NCBI GenBank assembly: GCA_903893785.1
Contig: CAITNQ010000461.1
Location: 1-53,368, forward strand
Direction: 5' to 3'
Length of the DNA: 53,368 nt
DNA from: an uncultured Gemmatimonadota bacterium
Lineage (GTDB): Bacteria; Latescibacterota; UBA2968; UBA8231
Position 1 is the first letter of the stretch. Each line of letters starts with the position of its first letter. Below, piece after piece: positions 1 through 8,930 of the stretch. Below the pieces are notes generated by a model. The model was not told where the DNA came from, searched no databases, and was given only the letters and a program-made list of their open reading frames with translations. The position numbers were made by a program, and so were the translations under genes.

Positions 1-371
1 CTCGTCGCCGGCGTGGGAGTGGCCATGTCCGTGGTCGCCGTGGGCATGGGAGTGGCTGCCAGCTCCGTGGTCGTGGTCCTCGTCGCCGGCGTGGGAGTGG
101 CCATGCCCGTGGTCCGCGTGGCCATGCGAGTGGCCGCCCGCGTCGTGCCCATGGTCTTCGTCGCCCGCATGGGAGTGTCCATGCCCGTGGTCCGCGTGGC
201 CATGCAGGTGGCCGCCCGCGTCGTGCCCATGGTCCTCGTCGCCCGCATGGGAGTGGCCATGCCCGTGGTCCGCGTGGCCATGCGAGTGGCCGCCCGCGTC
301 GCGTTCGTGTTCCTCGTCGCCGGCGTGAGAGTGGCCATGTCCCTGCTCGCCGTGGCCATGCGAGTGGCCCT
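1..371. repeat. 78-bp in-frame tandem repeat encoding His-rich 26-residue units
   Basis: Units begin at 1, 79, 157 and 235, with a degenerate partial unit at 313-371; the spacing is exactly 78 bp. Units 79, 157 and 235 are almost identical, and the outer ones have drifted. The repeat lies inside the NicO-type exporter gene and keeps its frame. The window begins exactly at a unit boundary, so the array may continue leftward. Confidence 0.95.
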
Positions 372-1584
372 GGGCCCTGCGCGCAACGGGCGGGGCCGCA
401 GTGCGCACCCCCGGCAGGTGCGAGTGAGGATACGCCAACTCACCATCGTCCGCTGTCGCCTGACCAGGTCCCAGCCGCGCCGGCGCCGGCCCGAGTTCAT
501 GTGGGTGCGCATGGCCGGAAGGTTCGTGGTTGTGGCCATGCCCCGCGCCCCGCAAATGGCGACCCAGCAGCCAGAGCCCCAAGCCGCTGATCAACAGGCC
601 CGAACTGGCGGCCAGCCAAGGGAAGATGCGTTCGGGCAGGATGTATTGCGAGGCCAACAGGGTCAACGCCCCGAGGACAATGACGCTGAAGGTGTGGGTG
701 AAAGTGACCACGCCGCCCAGGAACACGGCGTTGCCCACCGTGCCTCGCGAACCGATCAGGTACGCGGCCACGATCGTTTTGCCGTGCCCCGGCTCCAGGG
801 CGTGGGCCGCACCCAGGAAGAGCGACAGCGCCAACGCGAAGGCGATGACCCCGACGCTCAGCTGCTCAGTACGCAGCATGCCCTTCAGCCGATCCGTGGT
901 GGACGCTGTCTGGTTGGTAGTCGCGGCCCCGGTCTGCGCCCCCAAACCCAATGCCTGTTGTCCGGCGGCGAAGGCACCGCCCTGCCACATGGCGGCCGCC
1001 GGTTCGAGGGCCAGTCGCGCCTCCACGGGCCCTTTCGGGGCCTGGATCTTGGTCGTTTTGACCGAACCACTGCGGGGTTCCACCGCGCCGATGTCGACTA
1101 ACGGCAGGGCCTCGATGATGATGTCGGCGTGGACCAACCGCGGGAACTGATTGGCGTCGCGGAATCCCAGCGTGGCGGCGCGGGTCAGGTCCACCGTGAC
1201 GGGTGGCAGCTGGTAGCGCAGTGTCATCTGGCCCGGCGCCACCAGGGTCTCCGGCGGCAGCACCTCGCCCGCGGACAGGGCCACGGCAACCTGTCGGTCG
1301 TCGAGGTTGAGCGACAGGTTGCCGGCCAGTTCGGCCGCGCGGCGCGCGGTGTAGGCGGTGACTTCGGCGGCGGAAATACTGACGCTGCCGTCGGCGTCCA
1401 GGCGCCGTCGTTCCTCGAGGGCCGCCAGCTCGCCGTACTGGACCTCATAGATGCCCTTGACCGTGTTGTAGTCCACGGTCAACTGGGTCACCGTAGCGAT
1501 ATCAGTACCCGTGATCTGGTGCGCGCTGGCCCTCGTGACCACGCCCGCTGCAGCCAGCAGCAGCCAGAGAATGCGTCGTCTCAC
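1..1584 (-). CDS. NicO/RcnA-type nickel/cobalt exporter with giant His-rich region (3' end cut by window edge)
   Basis: The reading frame starts at GTG 1584, six bases after an AGGAGG ribosome site (1591-1596), and is still open at base 1, so at least 528 residues are visible and the C-terminus is missing. A signal-peptide-like N-terminus is followed by a periplasmic domain of about 220 residues. A membrane domain then carries the NicO motif HALEPGHGKT (residues 261-270) and a second motif, TFTHTFS. Known NicO/RcnA proteins export Ni2+ or Co2+ across the inner membrane and carry a His-rich loop. Here that loop, from about residue 350, is a tandem 26-residue repeat with nine histidines per unit (HGHSHAGDED-like). 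It is the last gene of a minus-strand run of metal-related genes, 30 bases after the deacylase. The family call is firm; the metal specificity and the direction of transport are inferred. Confidence 0.88.
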   Translation of the reverse strand, partial: MRRRILWLLLAAAGVVTRASAHQITGTDIATVTQLTVDYNTVKGIYEVQYGELAALEERRRLDADGSVSISAAEVTAYTARRAAELAGNLSLNLDDRQVAVALSAGEVLPPETLVAPGQMTLRYQLPPVTVDLTRAATLGFRDANQFPRLVHADIIIEALPLVDIGAVEPRSGSVKTTKIQAPKGPVEARLALEPAAAMWQGGAFAAGQQALGLGAQTGAATTNQTASTTDRLKGMLRTEQLSVGVIAFALALSLFLGAAHALEPGHGKTIVAAYLIGSRGTVGNAVFLGGVVTFTHTFSVIVLGALTLLASQYILPERIFPWLAASSGLLISGLGLWLLGRHLRGAGHGHNHEPSGHAHPHELGPAPARLGPGQATADDGELAYPHSHLPGVRTAAPPVARRAQGHSHGHGEQGHGHSHAGDEEHERDAGGHSHGHADHGHGHSHAGDEDHGHDAGGHLHGHADHGHGHSHAGDEDHGHDAGGHSHGHADHGHGHSHAGDEDHDHGAGSHSHAHGDHGHGHSHAGDE

Positions 1585-1614
1585 ACCCAACCTCCTCGGC
1601 CCACGATGCCGCGT

Positions 1615-2643
1615 CTACCCGACGACCTTGCCGACCACCGCCACGTGCTGCCCTTGGATCACATGGGCATTCCATGCCTGCGCCACCACCCGTCCCGACA
1701 CCTGGGCGCAGATGTCCACGGGCGGATCGTCGATTCGGTAGAAGTCATGCAGCCGGCCGATCGTGCATCCGGGCGACACCAGAACGCCGCACTCCACCAC
1801 GGGTTCGTACAGTCCCGGGAACGGGGCCGGGACGTAACAGGCCGGGTCGATGGTCTCTACAGTCACTTGGGGCTCGGCCGTGGCCGGTCCCTCGGGACCC
1901 GCCGACGCATGCAACTGGCAGTGCTGCACGGCCGCCTGCAGCACCCCGCGTCGGCCCAGGCGGACCCCCTCAACGCTGACGGCACCGCCCCAACCTAGCT
2001 CGGTGCCGACCGTGATCTTGCCTAGTCGCTCGCTCTCGCTGGTCAGCAGGCCGGGCGTCCGGTTCTGGTACACCAGCACCAGCGGCGTGCCAAAACCGCG
2101 TGCGGTCGCCTCGGTGGCGGCTGACAGCTGCGGATCGGCCACGCGGTGGTAGCTGGCGCAGCGGGCGAAGCGCGCTACCTCACCCCCGGCGTGCAGGTCG
2201 AGCACCACGTGGACGTGGGGCCAGATGCACTGCCTGACCGCCGCCGCAATGCGGTGGGTGATGCCCGCCAAAGCGGCCGCGCTCCCCGCGCCATCGACGA
2301 AGGCGCGGTTGAGGTTAACGCCGTCGGCGGCATCGCTGTCCCGCGTGCCCCGGTGGAAGGCCACAGGGTTCAGCACCGGGACCAGCACCAGCCGACCGAG
2401 GACCGCGCGTTCGTCGATCTCGCCCAGCAGGCCGCGGATGGCCACCGGACCTTCGCATTCGTTGCCGTGAGTACCGCCGAAGGCGACCAGCCCCAGGCCC
2501 GGCCGGGCGTGGGGCCCCACCCAGACGGAGAGCGGGATCAGGTGCTCACCCCAAATGCTGTCGTGCTCCAGGCGGAGCCAGTAATCGCGGCGGCCGGCAC
2601 TCTCCAGGTCCACCTCATCCGCTGCTGCCAGCCGTCTATTCAT
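1615..2643 (-). CDS. AstE/AspA-family zinc deacylase (M14-like succinylglutamate desuccinylase/aspartoacylase family)
   Basis: This 342-residue protein belongs to the zinc carboxypeptidase-like deacylases that cleave N-acyl groups from amino acids or related amides. The N-terminal zinc signature is visible as GGTHGNECEGP, supplying a His and a Glu. A later LDLHAGG supplies the third ligand, and ELGWGG matches the C-terminal catalytic Glu segment. The last 80 residues look like the beta-rich tail of the COG3608 group. The ATG lies inside the end of the upstream metalloprotease gene (8-base overlap, ATGAATAG), with GAGGAG before it, so the two are translationally coupled. No signal peptide is apparent. 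The exact substrate cannot be read from the sequence; ectoine-type or acyl-amino-acid substrates are possible. Confidence 0.85.
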   Translation of the reverse strand: MNRRLAAADEVDLESAGRRDYWLRLEHDSIWGEHLIPLSVWVGPHARPGLGLVAFGGTHGNECEGPVAIRGLLGEIDERAVLGRLVLVPVLNPVAFHRGTRDSDAADGVNLNRAFVDGAGSAAALAGITHRIAAAVRQCIWPHVHVVLDLHAGGEVARFARCASYHRVADPQLSAATEATARGFGTPLVLVYQNRTPGLLTSESERLGKITVGTELGWGGAVSVEGVRLGRRGVLQAAVQHCQLHASAGPEGPATAEPQVTVETIDPACYVPAPFPGLYEPVVECGVLVSPGCTIGRLHDFYRIDDPPVDICAQVSGRVVAQAWNAHVIQGQHVAVVGKVVG

Positions 2644-4395
2644 GGTCTCCTCTTACTACCGCCAGCGCCTTGGCGGCCCGTTGGCTGTCCGTCTGCAGCA
2701 CATAGTAATACACCCCGGAACCGACCGGCTGGCCGTGTTGGTCAGTGCAGTCCCACTTCTCTTCGTAGGACCGCGCCGCCCGCTCGCCAAGATACCGCTG
2801 CCAGACCAGCGAACCATCCATGCCGAAGATGGACAGGGTTGTGGTCAGGCTGGGTGCGGCCAGGTCAAACGGGATGGTGACCTCGCGCCCGCTGCCGTCT
2901 GTCCACGGGTTCGGGAAACTGCTGCCCAGAGCGAATGCCGACGGCGGCGGCGCGTCGATGAGCTCGGGATCGTAGGTGGCCCGGAGCGTGTACGGGAACG
3001 ACCAGCCGGAAAGGTCCGTCTCGGTCAGCGCCACCACCACGTTGGTGTATCGATTCCATCCGGGCACGACAACGGCATTGCCCGTGATAAGCTGCACCTC
3101 AACGGTGTCAGCCGTCACCATCAGCAGCCGTGCCAGCCAGTGGCCCTGCGGGGTGTCCAGCTGGATCCTGGCGCCGCCCGTCTGCTGTACGCTTGGCTGC
3201 AGGCTGAGGTACACCGTGCCCAGGTGGTCCACTGAACTGGTGTGCTGCACTGACAGGTTAGCAGCACTGGTAGCCAGCTGAAGGTCGATCCGCTTTGCGG
3301 CTGGGTACTTCTCGCCCTCGGCGAAGAACCCGGCGCGGTGCCGGTAACCGGTAAAGTAACCCCAGACGCCGAACTCGGCCGTGGCCGCGCCCAGCCCCCC
3401 GCGCGAACGGAGCACGGTGTCGAAGTGCGCCAGACTGGCACTGCTCCGATGTCCCAGTTCAGCCCATATGGCGCGGATCAGGTCGCGGTCGTACCGCTGA
3501 TCGAGGAAATGGGCAAAGAGGGCGGCGCCGTAGATGTGCAGTTGCGGCGTGGTGCTGTCCAGGGCGCTTTCGGGGTTCTGCAGGAAACTGCTCAGGTATT
3601 GCAGATAGTCGTCAACGTTGGGGTACGCCACCTCCTCCATCCAGGTAGCCGAGGCCTCCTGCCACCAGATGCAGTCGTTGCCCTGGTAGTAACCGAACTG
3701 CAGGCCGTGGTTGAATTCGTGGGCAACGGTGACGTGGAGTGCGTCCAGCCCCCGGGTCTCGCGGTATATGCCGTCGGTGTAGTTGTTGTCGATCTCCAGG
3801 TAACTGGTCGTCGTCAACGCGCTGCTCTCGGGGTACGTCAGGCCGTAGTAGTTGCTGCGACCCAGGTCAGTGATGTACACGTCGTATTCCGGCCCCCCCC
3901 GGCAGTACCGTCCTCAGGGGGGGCATTGAAATGCAGCTGGTCAACCTGCAGGGTCCAGGTGGAATCCAGCGTCGCCATGACGACGTCGATGTAGTCCGGT
4001 CGGCCGTTGGCGTCCAGGTCGGTCGCCGCGACCGCGGCGCTGCCACTGATGTCGTAGTGAACGCGGAAGCGCCGGCTGGGCGTCAGCGCCTGGACCTGCG
4101 TCACGGGCCGAGCCAGCACCTTGGCCAGGCGCTGCTGGTAGGAGGGCCCTTGAGACGGGGCTGCGTGCAGCGCCTGCACCAGCGCCGGGGTGCCGCACAC
4201 AGCCCGCTGCGGTTCGTCGCTCGAGGACAGCACAGTAGCCACCGTCTGCCCGCGCGTTGCCTCGAGTTGGTCGAGCAGGGCCGCCGCTTCACTGGCCCTC
4301 AACGGCGCCGCGGCGACCGGTGGGGTAGCCGTCCCGAAGGCGCTCCATCCCACCAGCGCTGCCGTCAGTGCCTGTAACGCGGCCTTCGTGCTCAT
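2636..4395 (-). CDS. Secreted HExxH metalloprotease, MXAN_6640-like, with FlgD-type C-terminal domain; frameshifted
   Basis: Two overlapping frames (3838-4395 and 2636-3880) make one protein of 586 residues if one G is added to a run of eight G (minus strand; plus 3893-3900). The N-terminus, from ATG 4395 after AGGAGG, has a signal peptide. A calcium-like segment, DLDANGRPDYIDVV, precedes the zinc site HEFNHGLQ (near 3703-3723), and EASATWMEE supplies the likely third ligand. These match the MXAN_6640-type putative metalloproteases. The last 90 residues (SSFPNPW to the end) form a FlgD-like Ig or Por-type sorting domain. The gene sits 10 bases after the M28 peptidase gene. As read, translation would leave the frame before the catalytic domain. 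A sequencing error, phase variation or a real pseudogene are all possible; intact flanking domains favour the first two. Confidence 0.8.
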
Positions 4396-4405
4396 CTGCC
4401 TCCTG

Positions 4406-6487
4406 TCAGCGGACGACCGCCAGCTTGTCGCTGACCAGCACGTCGCCCTCGTAGGTAGTTATCTGGTACCAATACACGCCGCTGCCCACGGTGTACCCGG
4501 CGCCATTTTCTCCCTGCCAGCGTACCTCGCGGCTCAGTGTGCCTTGCCGCTCCTCGGCGCCGGTCCACACCAGTTGGCCGCCCAAGGTGCGGATGTTCAC
4601 GCGGGCGCGCGTAGGCAACCCGGTGAAGGTGACGAAGGGCGTGCGGGCCGGCACGAAGGGGTTGGGGTACACGGCGATCCGGTTCAGGGGTTGGACCAGC
4701 AGGCGCTGAACCGCCTCGTTGTCGCTCTCCTGCTCCTCGGCGATGGCGTTCTCGGTGTCGACTTCCAGGCGGAAGGTCTGTTCCCCCAACAGGCGCCACG
4801 CAAAGGCCACGTCGGCGGCGCCGCCGGCCGGTAGGCCGCCGTTGACTACGTCCTCACGAACCGCCACACAGTCAGTGGTGTCGTCGGCGCAGCGGGACAG
4901 GCGCACGCGGAAGGCTCCGCCCACCGGGCTGCGCCCGATATTGCTGACGTGCACGGTCAGGCTGTCTGGCGTGCGGGCGGCCACGTCGCCGGCGAACACG
5001 GCCAAATTCGGCTGCCCCTCGCCCGCAGCGAACTGCGCCAGGGTGGCAACCGCTAACTGGGTAGTCCTGTGCACCATGGACCACGTGATGCTGTCGGGCA
5101 CGTCCAACACCGTATGGTACTGCCGGTTGACGCGGTAAAGGCCCTGCTTGACGCCGTCCGTGCTGGCGTCGGTGGGCAGGTAATTCTCAATGGCCAGGAC
5201 CGCGTCGTACCCGCGGGCCCAGAACGATGCATGGTCGCTCAGCCGGGCCGCGTCGTCCTCCAGGACATCCACCCGCAGATGCAGCCCGTACTGCGCCGCG
5301 GTGCTCGCCATCAGGTCGGCCAACCAGCGCGACCCCGGGTTGGTGGCCACCTCGATCCGGTCCACCAGACCGTTGCAGCCGAACATGTCGAAATTGAGCA
5401 CGCCGAGTACGGCCTGCTGGCTGTCGGCGACTGCTTCAGCATAGGCTCGGCTGCCCAGCAGACCCAGTTCCTCGCCCGAAAACTCGACGAAGCGGATCGA
5501 CCATGGGAAGGTCTGGTTCGCCAGGACCCGGGCCGCCTCCAACACCAGCGCCGCGCCCGTGCCATTGTCGTCGGCGCCCGGGGCTGGGTCCGTGGCCCAG
5601 TTCCAGCCCGGGGTGCGGACCCCGGTGGCGTCGTAGTGGGCGCAGATCACGTAGCAGCCTGCCTGCGGATCGGTACCGGGCAGCAGCCCGACGACATTGT
5701 ACCCCCGCGGCGACGCCGGCAACGGGGCGCCCTGGCCATGGACATGGGCGCTGAGGCGGTTGGGGTCCACCACGAAGGGCCGCACCGAGACGGCGGTGTC
5801 GCCCAGTGCCATCGCCAGTTCGCGGCGCAGATACTCGGTGGCGGCGAAAGTTTCGTCGTGCACGGTGAACCGCGTGCGCAGGTTGGCCGGCGTGCTGGGG
5901 GCACCCGGGTCGCGTAGAGCCAGGGCTTGGACGTCGCGCTTCAGGCGCGTCAGGTCCACGCGCGCCAGCGCCTCGGCGACCACGGCGGCGCTGGCGGTGA
6001 CGGCCGGCCGCGGACGCGCCGGGCGGGCCTGCCAACCACGGGTGTCGAAGCGCTGCGGCAGGGGCAGGCGGAAATGGGGCAGCGCCTGCCCGGGGTCGCC
6101 GGCCCGCAGACGGTACAGGGCCCATCCCGCGGCATCGCGGTAGACCAACCCGGCGTCGACTTCGTCGGCGTGGTGGCAGGCAGGTTCGAGGTAATACTCC
6201 TCGTCCACCGTGGCGATGTCACGGGCCAGCGGCACCAGGCCGGTGGCAGTCAGGGTGGCGACGGTGGTCGGTGTACCTTCGACCAGCAGGCGATTGGCCG
6301 TCACATAGCGGACCCGGGTCGCGGCCGCCGTAACTGTGGCCAGCTCCCGGTCATTGCCGTACCCGTAGACGAGCAGAATCTGGCCGGTTGCGGGGGCGGC
6401 CAGCCACCCGGCGAACAGGAGCCAGAAAGCGGCGGCACGGCAGGCGAGACGGCGGCGCCTCGACGACCCCGAGGGGGCGCCCGTCAC
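4406..6487 (-). CDS. Secreted M28-family zinc aminopeptidase with CARDB-like and FlgD-type C-terminal domains
   Basis: This 693-residue protein has a basic, hydrophobic signal peptide (residues 1-35), a prodomain-like region, and a co-catalytic M28 peptidase domain. All five zinc-site elements are visible: AHYDATG (H284), PGADDNG (D306), the catalytic Glu pair in SGEELGLLG (E339-E340), NFDMFG, and [14 protein letters not shown]-like beta domain follows (NLAVFAGDV onward), then a FlgD-like or Por-type sorting domain starting at VYPNPF. M28 enzymes remove N-terminal residues from peptides outside the cell. The GTG start at 6487 overlaps the znuB stop as GTGA, so its translation is coupled to the zinc transporter. 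Predicted export to the cell surface is inference from the signal peptide and C-terminal domain. Confidence 0.9.
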   Translation of the reverse strand: MTGAPSGSSRRRRLACRAAAFWLLFAGWLAAPATGQILLVYGYGNDRELATVTAAATRVRYVTANRLLVEGTPTTVATLTATGLVPLARDIATVDEEYYLEPACHHADEVDAGLVYRDAAGWALYRLRAGDPGQALPHFRLPLPQRFDTRGWQARPARPRPAVTASAAVVAEALARVDLTRLKRDVQALALRDPGAPSTPANLRTRFTVHDETFAATEYLRRELAMALGDTAVSVRPFVVDPNRLSAHVHGQGAPLPASPRGYNVVGLLPGTDPQAGCYVICAHYDATGVRTPGWNWATDPAPGADDNGTGAALVLEAARVLANQTFPWSIRFVEFSGEELGLLGSRAYAEAVADSQQAVLGVLNFDMFGCNGLVDRIEVATNPGSRWLADLMASTAAQYGLHLRVDVLEDDAARLSDHASFWARGYDAVLAIENYLPTDASTDGVKQGLYRVNRQYHTVLDVPDSITWSMVHRTTQLAVATLAQFAAGEGQPNLAVFAGDVAARTPDSLTVHVSNIGRSPVGGAFRVRLSRCADDTTDCVAVREDVVNGGLPAGGAADVAFAWRLLGEQTFRLEVDTENAIAEEQESDNEAVQRLLVQPLNRIAVYPNPFVPARTPFVTFTGLPTRARVNIRTLGGQLVWTGAEERQGTLSREVRWQGENGAGYTVGSGVYWYQITTYEGDVLVSDKLAVVR

Positions 6488-7314
6488 GGTGCTGCTCCGG
6501 TCGCGCGGCGCGCCGGTCGGGGACGGGTTGCGCCAGAGCTAATCAAGAAAGCCGCTGACATCACGAGAATGATGGTCGCCCCGGAGGACAGGTCCAGGGC
6601 ATAGGAGAGCCACAGGCCGGCGCAGGTCAGGACGGCACCCACGGCACAGGCCGCGGCCATCAGGCGACCTAGGTTGTGAGTGAACTGGCGGGCGATCGAG
6701 GCCGGCAGCGTCAGCAGGGCGATGACCAGAATGACGCCGACGACGCGGATGAGCACGACGACGCTCAGCGCGACCAGACACAGCAGGAGCGCGTTGGCTG
6801 CCCGTGTCGGAACGCCCACGACGGCGGCGAACTCCTCGTCGAAAGCCACCGCGATGAACTCACGGTGGAACAGCAGGGTGATCAGCAGGATGACCCCATC
6901 CAGCGCCAGCATCAGCACCAGATCGCCGCGCGGCACGGTGAGGATGTTACCGAACAGATAGCTCATCAGGTCGGGAGCGTACCCGGGAGTCAGCTGCACG
7001 AAGACGATGCCCACGGCCATGCCAATGGTCCACAGGATGCCAATGGCGGAGTCCTCGCTGACGCGAGTGGCCCGTGACACGAGACCCAGCCCAAGGGCGG
7101 CGACCAGGCTGAAGGGGATCACGGTGATCAGGGGATTGATGCCGAGCCAGTAACCCAGCCCGATACCGCCGAAGGCCGCGTGGGAAACCCCACCACTGAC
7201 AAACACGATGCGTTTGACCACCACCAGAGTGCCGACGATCCCACAGGCCAGGCTGACCAGGACCGCCGCCGCGATGGCATTACGCATGAACTCGTAGTGG
7301 AGCAGGTCGAGCAC
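6484..7314 (-). CDS. znuB: Zinc/manganese ABC transporter permease, ABC-3 family
   Basis: This is the integral membrane subunit of a metal-uptake ABC transporter. About eight hydrophobic helices are visible, and the family signature region [14 protein letters not shown] is present near the N-terminus. The start is taken as GTG 7314, whose first base is the last base of the ATPase stop codon (TAGTG), with GGGAG just upstream. A longer frame reaching 7443 only reads through the ATPase gene and has no membrane character there. The result is 276 residues, normal for ZnuB/MntB/TroC proteins. The specificity (zinc over manganese) is inferred from the partner binding protein and the surrounding zinc enzymes. 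Confidence 0.9.
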   Translation of the reverse strand: MLDLLHYEFMRNAIAAAVLVSLACGIVGTLVVVKRIVFVSGGVSHAAFGGIGLGYWLGINPLITVIPFSLVAALGLGLVSRATRVSEDSAIGILWTIGMAVGIVFVQLTPGYAPDLMSYLFGNILTVPRGDLVLMLALDGVILLITLLFHREFIAVAFDEEFAAVVGVPTRAANALLLCLVALSVVVLIRVVGVILVIALLTLPASIARQFTHNLGRLMAAACAVGAVLTCAGLWLSYALDLSSGATIILVMSAAFLISSGATRPRPARRATGAAP

Positions 7315-8066
7315 TAGTGCTCCCGCAGGACGCGATGGGGGTGGCCGTGGGCGACGACCTCGATAGGGCAACGGTACACGTCGTCCAACCTTTCCAGGCT
7401 GCCTTCCTTCGGCCCGTGGTAATAGAGGCGTCGGTTCAGGCACGCGACCGTGTCCACATAGGCCGATATTACGCCCACGTCATGGGTCACCATGACGATC
7501 GTCAGGCTGGTGCGCAGTCGCACCAGCAGCTCGTACAGCGAGTGCTGGGTGCCGGGATCGACGCTGGCTGTCGGCTCATCCAGCAACAGCAGTCGGGTCT
7601 GCCGCGACAGCGCCCGGGCCAGCATGACGCGCTGTTTCTGCCCGCCCGACAGCTCGCCGATCTGGCGGTCGGCAAACGCGGCCATGTCCACCTGCGCCAG
7701 AGCCTCGTCGGCCGCCTGCCGATCGCTGGCCGCGTAACGTCGCAGCGGGCCCCGGTAGCGACCCAGCAGCACGACGTCGCGCACGCTGATCGGGAAGCGG
7801 GTATCGAACAAGGTGTGCTGCGACAGGTACCCCAGCCCAGGCAGCCCCAGGGCCGGCGCTTGGCCACAGACCCGAACCTCGCCGCGGGTGGCCGGCGTCA
7901 GGCCCAGCAGCACGCGCAGAAGGGTCGTCTTGCCGCCGCCGTTCGGGCCGATGACCGCCAGGAACTCGTTGGTCCCCACGCTGAGGTCAATGCCCTCCAG
8001 CACCAATTCGCCGTTCCGGTGGGCCCATACGTCGCGCAGGCAGACGACTTCGGCTGGAGCAGTCAC
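7314..8066 (-). CDS. znuC: Zinc/manganese ABC transporter ATP-binding protein
   Basis: This 250-residue ATPase powers the metal transporter. The Walker A motif is GPNGGGKTT, the signature is LSGGQKQR, Walker B is [13 protein letters not shown], and the switch His is in MVTHD. The start is GTG 8066, which overlaps the stop of the binding-protein gene (GTGA, 8063-8066); a start 15 bases further upstream is possible but leaves that tight coupling. The C-terminus contains GHPH, a histidine-containing tail that is common in metal transporter ATPases. It lies between the binding protein and the permease, so the transporter is complete here. Confidence 0.92.
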   Translation of the reverse strand: MTAPAEVVCLRDVWAHRNGELVLEGIDLSVGTNEFLAVIGPNGGGKTTLLRVLLGLTPATRGEVRVCGQAPALGLPGLGYLSQHTLFDTRFPISVRDVVLLGRYRGPLRRYAASDRQAADEALAQVDMAAFADRQIGELSGGQKQRVMLARALSRQTRLLLLDEPTASVDPGTQHSLYELLVRLRTSLTIVMVTHDVGVISAYVDTVACLNRRLYYHGPKEGSLERLDDVYRCPIEVVAHGHPHRVLREH

Positions 8067-8908
8067 CGGGACGCCACCCACTGGGCGGCGATGCGGCGCA
8101 CATTGGCAACGTAGTCCGCGGCCAGGCCGTCGATCGCCACCAAGCCGATACCCAGTTCAGCTGCCAGCGCCCGGGCACTGCGGTCATCGAACTGCGGCGA
8201 GACGAAGACAGTGCCGATGTGCTGGCGCCGGGCTTCGTCGATCAGCGATGACAGGCGCCCGATGGTGGGCTCCTTGCCTTCGTCCTCAATGGCGATCTCG
8301 ACCAGACCGTAGTCCCGCGCCAGGTACCCCCAGGACGGGTGGTAAACCATGAAGCGCTGGCCCTTCAAGGGCGCCAGCGTTCGCGTCAATTCAGCGTCCA
8401 CGGCCGCCAGGGTGTCCAGATACCGGTCGCGGTTGAGCTCGTATTCGCGGTGATGGGTCGGATCCAGCGTGGCCAGCCCGGCACACAGGTTGCGGACCAT
8501 GGTGGCCGCCAGCCGCGGTGACGCCCAAATGTGCGGATCGCCGTCCAGAATCGTGATGCCCGCACTGCAGTCGATCACCTGCAGGCCTGGGTTCACCCCG
8601 CGCAGCTTGGCAGCCCAGGTTTCCTCGAAGGGAAGCCCCGAACCCACGATGGCGTAGGCGCGGGCGCGGCTGAGGGCGGCCAGTTGCCCCGGGGCCGGTT
8701 CGTAGGAATGGGGGTTGGCTCCGGGCGGGATAACCGGGACCACGCTGACGCGGTCGCCGCCCAGGCGCTCGGCAAACTCAACCTGCGGCAGGATACTGAC
8801 CGCCAGGACCAGGCGGTCGTCGGGCGACGCGCTGTCGTGATGGCCGCACCCCCATGCGGTGAGCAGCCCCCCGCAGACCAACAGGGCAACCGACAGGCGG
8901 CGGGTCAT
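8063..8908 (-). CDS. znuA: Zinc/manganese ABC transporter substrate-binding lipoprotein
   Basis: This 281-residue cluster A-I (ZnuA/TroA family) binding protein delivers metal to the permease outside the inner membrane. A signal peptide ends near G20-C21; the lipobox is imperfect, so lipid anchoring is likely but not certain. Metal-ligand positions are visible at NPHSYEP (H67), DPHIW and VYHPSWG, with the family's C-terminal acidic ligand region at AIDGLAADY. There is no His-rich acidic loop of the E. coli ZnuA type; that charge-rich element is found instead in the NicO protein of the same cluster. The gene follows cysS by 22 bases and overlaps znuC by four. No Zur-type operator could be identified by eye. 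Confidence 0.9.
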   Translation of the reverse strand: MTRRLSVALLVCGGLLTAWGCGHHDSASPDDRLVLAVSILPQVEFAERLGGDRVSVVPVIPPGANPHSYEPAPGQLAALSRARAYAIVGSGLPFEETWAAKLRGVNPGLQVIDCSAGITILDGDPHIWASPRLAATMVRNLCAGLATLDPTHHREYELNRDRYLDTLAAVDAELTRTLAPLKGQRFMVYHPSWGYLARDYGLVEIAIEDEGKEPTIGRLSSLIDEARRQHIGTVFVSPQFDDRSARALAAELGIGLVAIDGLAADYVANVRRIAAQWVASR

Positions 8909-8930
8909 GGGCGCACCACTCCGGCGCCGA

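Noticed and set aside
1..371. Possible CRISPR or intergenic satellite
   Set aside because: The units abut without spacers and keep a coding frame with conserved His and Asp residues.
13..1101. Long plus-strand frame of Val/Met/Ala-rich repeats
   Set aside because: It is the opposite-strand shadow of the His-rich repeat; the minus strand has a signal peptide, a NicO motif and a strong ribosome site.
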